Shown here in pieces: positions 57,636 to 64,000 of a stretch of DNA of 64,000 nt (positions are counted from its first letter, which is position 1; every line of letters begins with the position of its first letter). The notes under the pieces were generated by a model. The model did no database searches. It was not told where the DNA came from and saw nothing but the letters and a program-made list of their open reading frames with translations. The stretch is from Adineta vaga (Eukaryota; Rotifera). The translations under genes and the position numbers were made by a program. The DNA lies in assembly GCA_021613535.1 (NCBI GenBank), contig CP075494.1:16616001-16680000 (forward strand), given 5' to 3'.

Positions 57636-57713
57636 TTGAGGATGGGTGTGATCTGAGTATGGATGAGGGTTATAGAGAGACAAGCCCTTCACTTCACCCA
57701 CACCCACCCTCAA
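57636..57713. repeat. Telomere-like hairpin element at a gene 3' end
   Basis: CTTGAGGATGGGTGTG on the left; CACCCACACCCACCCTCAAT on the right, about 40 bases apart. Its right arm ends four bases from the stop codon of the minus-strand gene at 57717, so it would form part of that gene's 3' UTR. Confidence 0.75.
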
Positions 57714-57716
57714 TGA

Positions 57717-58999
57717 TTAATTATTGACAATCGATGATTGAGGAACAATTCTTCGTTTATATTTTCGAATAATCCATGCGGAGAATGTCACTAATTTTGG
57801 TATAAGAATTTTTAAAACAGTTATTAAACCACCAGTTAATCCAATCAATTTTGTAATTATATCAACAATTCCATATTTTGTTTTATGAAAATATGAACAT
57901 TGTATTGGTTGACATTCAATGAAATATTCTTTATATTTCTTCGTTAAATTCCATTTTTCAATCATTAATTCACGAAGAAGTTGTTCAATTGTTGAATTAA
58001 CTGAATAATTAATGAGTAATGATGAATCAAGAGCGATGAAATTCGTTCTTAAAGGTGCTATTAAATAGTTTTCAAGTTCATTAACACAGATTTGACTATA
58101 AAAACATTCGAGAGATGATTGAAGAAGTGCTTCAAGAATATAACATCCACGATAAAATCCAGGTATTGGAAATGTTCCTGTTACTCTATGATAACTACCA
58201 ATTATTTCCTTTTGAGCACATTTCGATGATATATCACAAACACAACCATCATAATCCTCTCTCTCTGGATATAGGATTTTATCAGGAAAATGAGCAGCGA
58301 GATTATAGTTTGTTTCTCGTCCTGAATATAGACCATTTGTATAAGTTGTATTTCTTATTGTATCAATCGAAATAAGAAATTTACTTATTATTGATAATTT
58401 TAACTGTTCAGTCAATGTTTCAATTTGAGAATTAAATAAATTAAAAGGTATCATTGTTGTACTAACATATTGATTTGATAAAAATTGTTTATAATTATCA
58501 GAAATTATTCGATTAATTAATTGACAAAAGTCATTCATTGCTTGAAAAACATATTTACCATAAAATCTAAAGTCCTTAATAGGTACAAACAACATCATTG
58601 AAGATTTAATAAGATAATTAATCCATTGATCAGTTACAAATATACTATTACATATTTCATGTAATGTATAATTAATTTCAAGAATTTCATTATTTTTAAT
58701 TAAAATATTTTTACATGGACAAATAAGAGTTTCAGAATATTGTAAATAGAATTGTTGATATTGTTCAAAATTTGGTTCTTTAATTGTTTCTAATTTAATA
58801 ATTGAAATCAATGAATTGTAAAAGAGAAGAATAAAGAGTGAAAGAATTAATAGAAAAATAAATAATCGTGTTGATATTCGTTCATTTCGAAGATCATATT
58901 CGTTGATTGAGGGTGGTATAGATAGGAAGAGATTGAAAGTTTGAATGAAATGAGTTAATTTATAAAATAATGTCGATGTCGGTTGATTGATATTTGTTT
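57717..58999 (-). CDS. Two-TM Cys-rich membrane protein, unit 3 of a tandem
   Basis: Ectodomain and C-terminal TM as in units 1 and 2. The frame is open upstream of the N-terminal TM (RLFIFLLILSLFILLFYNSL) to a TAA at 59001-59003 but contains no ATG before the TM, so as a free gene it lacks a start. That TAA is the stop of unit 2, and both units are in one frame. A 69-bp phase-1 intron (59068-59000, GTAAGA..TTTAAG) would remove the stop and join unit 2 to unit 3 in frame. The ectodomain Cys pattern (CPCKN, CDISSKC, CYILEALLQSSLECFYSQIC, ECQPIQC) is shared. C-terminal TM: IIGLTGGL-type segment and a KYKRR tail. Confidence 0.7.
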
Positions 59000-59000
59000 C

Positions 59001-60326
59001 TTAAATAAATTTAAAGATCAATATCAAAATTTTGTCTTCATTCATTATACATTTGATTTTTGTCTTACCTGGAGATGATTGTTTTTTTCTTCGTATAAAT
59101 TTCACCACTACTGGTATAACAAGTTTCAAAACCGTAATTAGACCACCAGTTAATCCAATAAGTGTTGTTATTATATAAATTGCATTGTTTTTCGTTTCAT
59201 GAAGATATGTACATTCTATTGGTTGACATTCAATGAAATATTCTTTATATTTCGTTGTAAAATTCCATTTTTCAATCATTAATTCACGAAGAAGTTCTTC
59301 CATTGTTAAATGAACTGAAGAATTAGCTTGTAGTGAAATGTCAAGTGGTATAATATTCATTGGAAACGGAATTCCGAAATATGATAGAAGTTGTTGTATA
59401 CATATATCATTAAAAAGACATTCGAAAGAAGATTGAAGAAGTGCTTCAAGAATATAACATCCACGATAAAAACCAGGTATAGAGAATAGTATTGTTTTAG
59501 AAGAATTATCGTTATAAATGGAATATTGTGCAACACATGTTGGAAAATTACTACAAGTACAATTTGGATAAGGAAATAATGATTTGGTCACATTTGGAGG
59601 ATTTTCTCGAACATAAATTTCGTAATTTGTCCTTCGTGCAGAATAGAGACCATTCGTATGGGTTGTACTTCGTATTAAATCAAGTGAAATACCAAAACTA
59701 TTTATCATTGATGATTTAAATTGTTCAATCGATGTTTCAATTTGTGAATAAAATAAATTAAAAGGTATCATTGTTGTACTAACATATTGATTTGATAAAA
59801 ATTGTTTATAATTATCAGAAATTGTTCGATTCATTAGTTGACAAAGTTCATTGATCGCTTGAAAAACATATTTACCTGAATATCTAAAGTCTCGAATGTC
59901 TATATCCAATATTGATGAAGATATGATTAAATAATTAATCCATTGATCAGTTACAAATATACTATTACATATTTCATGTAATGTATAATTAATTTCAAGA
60001 ATTTCATTATTTTTAATTAAAATATTTTTACATGGACAAATAAGAGTTTCAGAATATTGTAAATAGAATTGTTGATATTGTTCAAAATTTGGTTCTTTAA
60101 TTGTTTCTAATTTAATAATTGAAATCAATGAATTGTAAAAGAGAAGAATAAAGAGTGAAAGAATTAATAGAAAAATAAATAATCGTGTTGATATTCGTTC
60201 ATTTCGAAGATCATGTTCGTTGATCGATGGTGGCACAGATTGAAATAAATTCAGCATTATAAGATAGTTTTTTAAGGTTCGAATTAAATTGAAAAATCGT
60301 TGATTGAGATTAAATACAAAATCCAT
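59001..60326 (-). CDS. Two-TM Cys-rich membrane protein, unit 2 of a tandem
   Basis: 441 residues from an ATG at 60326. N-terminal amphipathic segment, PPSINEHDLRNERISTRLF, TM1, ectodomain with N-glycosylation sites and conserved cysteines, TM2 (IITTLIGLTGGLITVLKLVI) and a basic tail (KFIRRKKQ). The last ~23 codons (GKTKIKCIMN...) follow a GTAAGA donor-like site and may be intron, in which case it continues into unit 3. The 5' end abuts the Helitron-like element at 60328, which supplies all immediately upstream sequence. No known family matched; a surface receptor or channel-like role is only a topological guess. Confidence 0.75.
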   Translation of the reverse strand: MDFVFNLNQRFFNLIRTLKNYLIMLNLFQSVPPSINEHDLRNERISTRLFIFLLILSLFILLFYNSLISIIKLETIKEPNFEQYQQFYLQYSETLICPCKNILIKNNEILEINYTLHEICNSIFVTDQWINYLIISSSILDIDIRDFRYSGKYVFQAINELCQLMNRTISDNYKQFLSNQYVSTTMIPFNLFYSQIETSIEQFKSSMINSFGISLDLIRSTTHTNGLYSARRTNYEIYVRENPPNVTKSLFPYPNCTCSNFPTCVAQYSIYNDNSSKTILFSIPGFYRGCYILEALLQSSFECLFNDICIQQLLSYFGIPFPMNIIPLDISLQANSSVHLTMEELLRELMIEKWNFTTKYKEYFIECQPIECTYLHETKNNAIYIITTLIGLTGGLITVLKLVIPVVVKFIRRKKQSSPGKTKIKCIMNEDKILILIFKFI

Positions 60327-60327
60327 A

Positions 60328-60930
60328 TCTATATATATAAAGAAGAAAGTTTGTCTGTCTGTCTGTTCGCTAGGGTGTGGGTGTCTGCCTCCAAGATGGA
60401 CAACTGCAATGCCGGGGTTGGGTTCTCAAAAAAAACTGAATTTGGAGTGAAATGACTACTCTACCTGTATGGAGTCGAAGTGAAGGTTATAAACTAGAGA
60501 ATGACTTGTAGCGAGCATCTGAGAATAGGCATATCTACCGAGGGACTGGAGTTGCAGCGGGACGGTTGGAGTGAATTTTGAAAGGAACAGAGCTGTATGT
60601 CGTATGCGTAGTGAGACAAGACCAGTAGGAAAGAACTAACGAAGAAATGCGAAAAGTTCCGAAAAAAACAAGACCTGGTGCATGACGCGAAAAGCGATAT
60701 AGGAGGGGCCTCAGTACAAAAGAGAAAGACGTGTGGAAGTCAGGTAACGCGCGCTGAGTGACCACCTGAAGGATTACACTAGCTGAAACAGGGCGAGAAA
60801 GGAGGGCGTGAGGATTTTTTGATACACGACGGGTAAATACCAACGGAGAGATCCGGTGGGTGATGATAAGAGCACTTTTGTAGATGAAAAACGTAAATTG
60901 CGTCCTTTTTGCAGCGGGTATCTCCGCTAG
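60328..60930. mobile_element. Non-autonomous Helitron-like element
   Basis: 603 bp. It starts TCTATATATATAAAGAAG and continues with a GTCTGTCTGTCTG run, a start typical of many animal Helitrons/Helentrons. It ends with a short hairpin (AGCGGGTATCTCCGCT) and CTAG, the CTRR-type 3' end. It sits between A (60327) and T (60931), as Helitrons do, without target duplication. No Rep/helicase is encoded. Composition is much less AT-rich than the flanks, and a GGGTGTGGGTGTC motif occurs near 60373. Confidence 0.7.
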
Positions 60931-62226
60931 TGTTTATAATAAAAGAAAAAGATGAATTCATTTGCTTACTGATTTCTGATCTTTGTGATTGTTGTTTTTT
61001 TCTTCTAAGGAACTTTACCACAATCGGTATAAGAATTTTTAAAACAGTTATTAAACCACCAGTTAATCCAATCAATTTTGTAATTATATCAACAATTCCA
61101 TATTTTGTTTTATGAAAATATGAACATTGTATTGGTTGACATTCAATGAAATATTCTTTATATTTCTTCGTTAAATTCCATTTTTCAATCATTAATTCAC
61201 GAAGAAGTTGTTCAATTGTTGAATTAACTGAATAATTAATGAGTAATGATGAATCAAGAGCGATGAAGTTCGTTCGAAACGCAGGCATAAAATATGGTAG
61301 AAGTAAATTGATACATGTTTGATTAAAGAAACATTCGAGAGATGATTGAAGAAGTGCTTCAAGAATATAACATCCACGATAAATACCAGGTATAGAAAAT
61401 ACTGGTTTAGGTTTAGGATCATCATAAACATAACATTCTTTTATACATCGTGATGAAATATCACACGAACAATTAGAATATAAAGATGAAATTGGAATGA
61501 CTAATTCTTTTGGAATATTCATAATAAGATCATAATTAGTTTCTCGTCCTGAATATAAACCATTGATATGTGTTGTTTTTCTTATTAAATCAAGTGAAAT
61601 ATCAAAATTATTTATCATTGATGATTTAAATTGTTCATTAAATGTTTCAATTTGAGAATTAAATAAATTAAAAGGTATCATTGTTGTACTAACATATTGA
61701 TTTGATAAAAATTGTTTATAATTATCAGAAATTGTTCGATTAACTAAGTGACAAATATCATTCAATGCTTCAAATATAGCTCGAATTGCGACTCGAAAGT
61801 TTTTATGATTGATAACCGAAGATGTACTTGAAGGATAAAGATAATTTATCCATTGTTGACTTATAAATATGCTATTACATACTTCATGTAATGTATAATT
61901 AATTTCAAGAATTTCATTATTTTTAATTAAAATATTTTTACATGGACAAATAAGAGTTTCAGAATATTGTAAATAGAATTGTTGATATTGTTCAAAATTT
62001 GGTTCTTTAATTGTTTCTAATTTAATAATTGAAATCAATGAATTGTAAAAGAGAAGAATAAAGAGTGAAAGAATTAATAGAAAAATAAATAATCGTGTTG
62101 ATATTCGTTCATTTCGAAGATCATGTTCGTTGATTGAAGGTGGTATAGATTGAAATAAATTTAAATTTCTAGCAAATTCTATCGCTTTTAATAATAAATT
62201 ATTTATACGTTGACAAATAATTGACA
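60779..62226 (-). CDS. Two-TM Cys-rich membrane protein, unit 1 of a tandem
   Basis: Core from an acceptor TTTTATTTAG ending at 62227. The first coding bases TGTCAATT, joined to the donor at 62299 (..TCGA|GTAAGA), would create ATG across a 73-bp intron, so the start codon may be made by splicing. Domains as in unit 2. The conserved part ends with KFLRRKKQQSQRSEIS near 60970, followed by a GTAAGC donor-like site; reading on, the last ~50 residues come from Helitron sequence and are probably not original. Its N-terminal ~100 codons are identical to units 2 and 3, and its C-terminal ~90 codons nearly identical to unit 3, while the middle differs. Confidence 0.7.
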
Positions 62227-62330
62227 CTAAATAAAAGATAAAACTCGATTATCATTATTCAAATGTATTTTATTGGATAAAATGATGTTTGATTCTTACT
62301 CGAAAGTATACGATTAATAATATAAAATTG

Positions 62331-62581
62331 ATAAGAATAATTTGAAATAAAATTTGTAAAAAGAAATATAATATAATTACAAAACAATAAACTCGTTTCC
62401 TTCTTTAAAATAATATCACATATGAATTATAATGCATTAGAAATAATGAAATATGTTCGACAGATTGTGGAAGAATACTATTTCCCTACCTAATTATATT
62501 TTAATATAGTTTTTAACAACAGAAATCAAAGTTTTTTTTATATAAGATTTTAATCATAAACGTATACAAAAACGATTAACA
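62331..62581. other. Divergent intergenic region
   Basis: AT-rich spacer of about 250-350 bp between the minus-strand tandem and the plus-strand Kelch gene. Promoters for both are expected here; no distinct elements were identified. A possible 5' untranslated exon of unit 1 ends at 62300. Confidence 0.4.
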
Positions 62582-64000
62582 ATGAATCCCAGAATACAAG
62601 TTTGTAATATAGAATTGTTTTATGAAAATAAAACTAATCGACGATTTTTATTCGATTATTTCAGCCAGAAGTATTGTCTGATCAATCAACAACAATGTAT
62701 GTCAATTGTAGTTTTATTTAAAAATTATATAAAAACCATTAATTATTTTAGATTTGAATATTTTCGAAGAAGAAAATTGATGATGATTATCATTTTTAGT
62801 ATTCTTATGATTTGGATCATATTAACTGTTATCATTGTAAAAAGCATTGTTACTAATAACAAGGAAAATATATCAACAACAACAAAATCAATGACAACAA
62901 CATCATCATCAACAACAACAACAGAGACAACGACGATAGTAAGAAAAGGTATAACATAACAATCTTTTCAATAAGAAATAAACTTATGTCAAAAGAGAAC
63001 TTTTCTCGAAAGCTTTAAACAAAGTATATATGATAGATTTCATTTTACATTTCATATGTACTATTTTCCAATCTAATCCTATTCGAATATATCTTCTAGG
63101 ATGGTTTCGCAGTGGTGACATGGAAAATTCACGATCTCAACACACTGCATCTGTATTAAAAAGTGGAAAAGTATTGGTTTGTGGTGGAAGGACTATGGTC
63201 ACTGGTTTACGTCAATGTGAGTTATATGATCCGTCAACAGAATATTGGAATAGTACTACTGGTATGCAAATTCCACGATCAGGACATACAGCATCCGTCT
63301 TATTAGATGGACAAGTACTCATTGTTGGTGGTGATAAACTTTTCGGGTCTCAACCAAAATTTGCTGAATTATTCGATCCATCGACAGAAAATTGGACAAC
63401 TACTAGTGATATGGCAATTACACGAATTGGACATACTGCATCCGTATTACCAAATGGAAAAGTATTAGTCATTGGTGGAAACAATAAAGGTGCTTTGAAT
63501 ACTGCTGAATTATATGATCCATCAACAAAAAATTGGATAAGTATTAAGACAATGAGATATGCTCGATCTGGACACACTGCATCTGTATTATTAAATGGAA
63601 AAGTATTGGTCACAGGTGGATCTAACCTCATTAGTGCTGAATTATATGATTTATCAACAGGAACTTGGACAACTACTACAGATATGACATATCCTCGATC
63701 TGGACATACTGCATCGATGATATCAAACAGTAAAGTATTAGTCTCAGGTGGAATGCAACATCTTGATAATACTAATAGTGCTGAATTATATGATATATTA
63801 ACCAAAAGTTGGACAACAGTTGCTAATATGACATATGGCCGAACGCAACATACCGCATCCGTCTTAAATACTGGAAATATTTTGATTAGCGGCGGTAAAT
63901 ATGGTGAACATACATACAATACTGCTGAGATTTATGATTCATTAACAGACGAATGGAAACCAACTACTAGAATGCAAAATGCACGATATCTACATACTAC
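62582..64000 (+). CDS. Type II membrane protein with Thr stalk and Kelch repeats (3' end outside window)
   Basis: Exon 1 is 62582-62948 and exon 2 starts at 63100; the intron GTATAA..TTCTAG is phase 1 (G|GA). The N-terminus ends in FRRRKLMM, followed by a TM segment (IIIFSILMIWIILTVIIVKS) and a Thr/Ser stalk. The ectodomain has at least five Kelch-type repeats of about 50 residues: HTASVLxxGKVLVxGG, AELYDPST, NWTTTxxM and PRSGHTAS. These form a beta-propeller; the closest common form is the bacterial/eukaryotic galactose-oxidase-like Kelch protein. The frame is open to the last base, so more repeats lie beyond. It has the same anchor-stalk design as the genes at 1163, 47015 and 49257. Confidence 0.8.

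Noticed and set aside
55043-62226. DEG/ENaC channel assignment for the two-TM Cys-rich family
   Set aside because: Topology is similar, but the diagnostic post-TM1 and pre-TM2 motifs are not seen.

Overview
The window is AT-rich animal DNA with short introns (about 48-90 bp, GT..AG, many in phase 1), strongly A/T-ending codons and dispersed C/A-rich tracts resembling the TGTGGG telomere repeat described for bdelloid rotifers. With large lineage-specific families of receptors and secreted proteins, foreign-looking domains (phage tail collar, bacterial-type nucleotidyltransferase) and a Ty3/gypsy-like LTR element carrying a DEDDy exonuclease ORF3, a bdelloid rotifer (Adineta/Rotaria type) is by far the best fit. 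This rests on sequence features and recall, not on a search.

Layout. 1-6.2 kb: a spliced type II membrane protein with a Thr/Ser stalk and lectin-like ectodomain, a membrane-anchored ADP-ribosyltransferase-like protein and an F-box protein. 6.2-7.1 kb: an inverted-repeat element and the first of a family of telomere-like hairpins. 7.5-11.7 kb: three related secreted Cys-rich proteins. 11.9-29.0 kb: two very large LDLa/EGF/7TM receptors flanking three ordinary rhodopsin-like GPCRs. 29.6-35.5 kb: a truncated LamG fragment abutting a telomere-like array, a secreted protein ending in a phage tail-collar domain, a duplicated GPCR tail and a foldback DNA element. 35.9-44.3 kb: a complete LTR retrotransposon with identical 137-bp LTRs, a GAATT target duplication, gag, a slippery -1 frameshift site, pol, a DEDDy exonuclease ORF3 and a broken accessory ORF. 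45.8-52.7 kb: a U-box/kinase fusion, an NHL-propeller membrane protein, a small stalked membrane protein and a nucleotidyltransferase. 55.0-62.2 kb: a family of two-TM Cys-rich membrane proteins, three of them in tandem and possibly spliced together, with a Helitron-like insertion between two. 62.6-64.0 kb: a stalked membrane protein with Kelch repeats, cut by the window end.

Most genes encode cell-surface or secreted proteins, so the region reads as a surface-protein and receptor neighbourhood. Four genes share one plan: short cytoplasmic N-terminus, one TM segment, a stalk split by phase-1 introns, then a swappable ectodomain (lectin-like, NHL, small Cys-rich, Kelch). Three genes appear frameshifted by exactly one T in a T run and may be intact with assembly errors. 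No tRNA, rRNA or CRISPR array was recognised.
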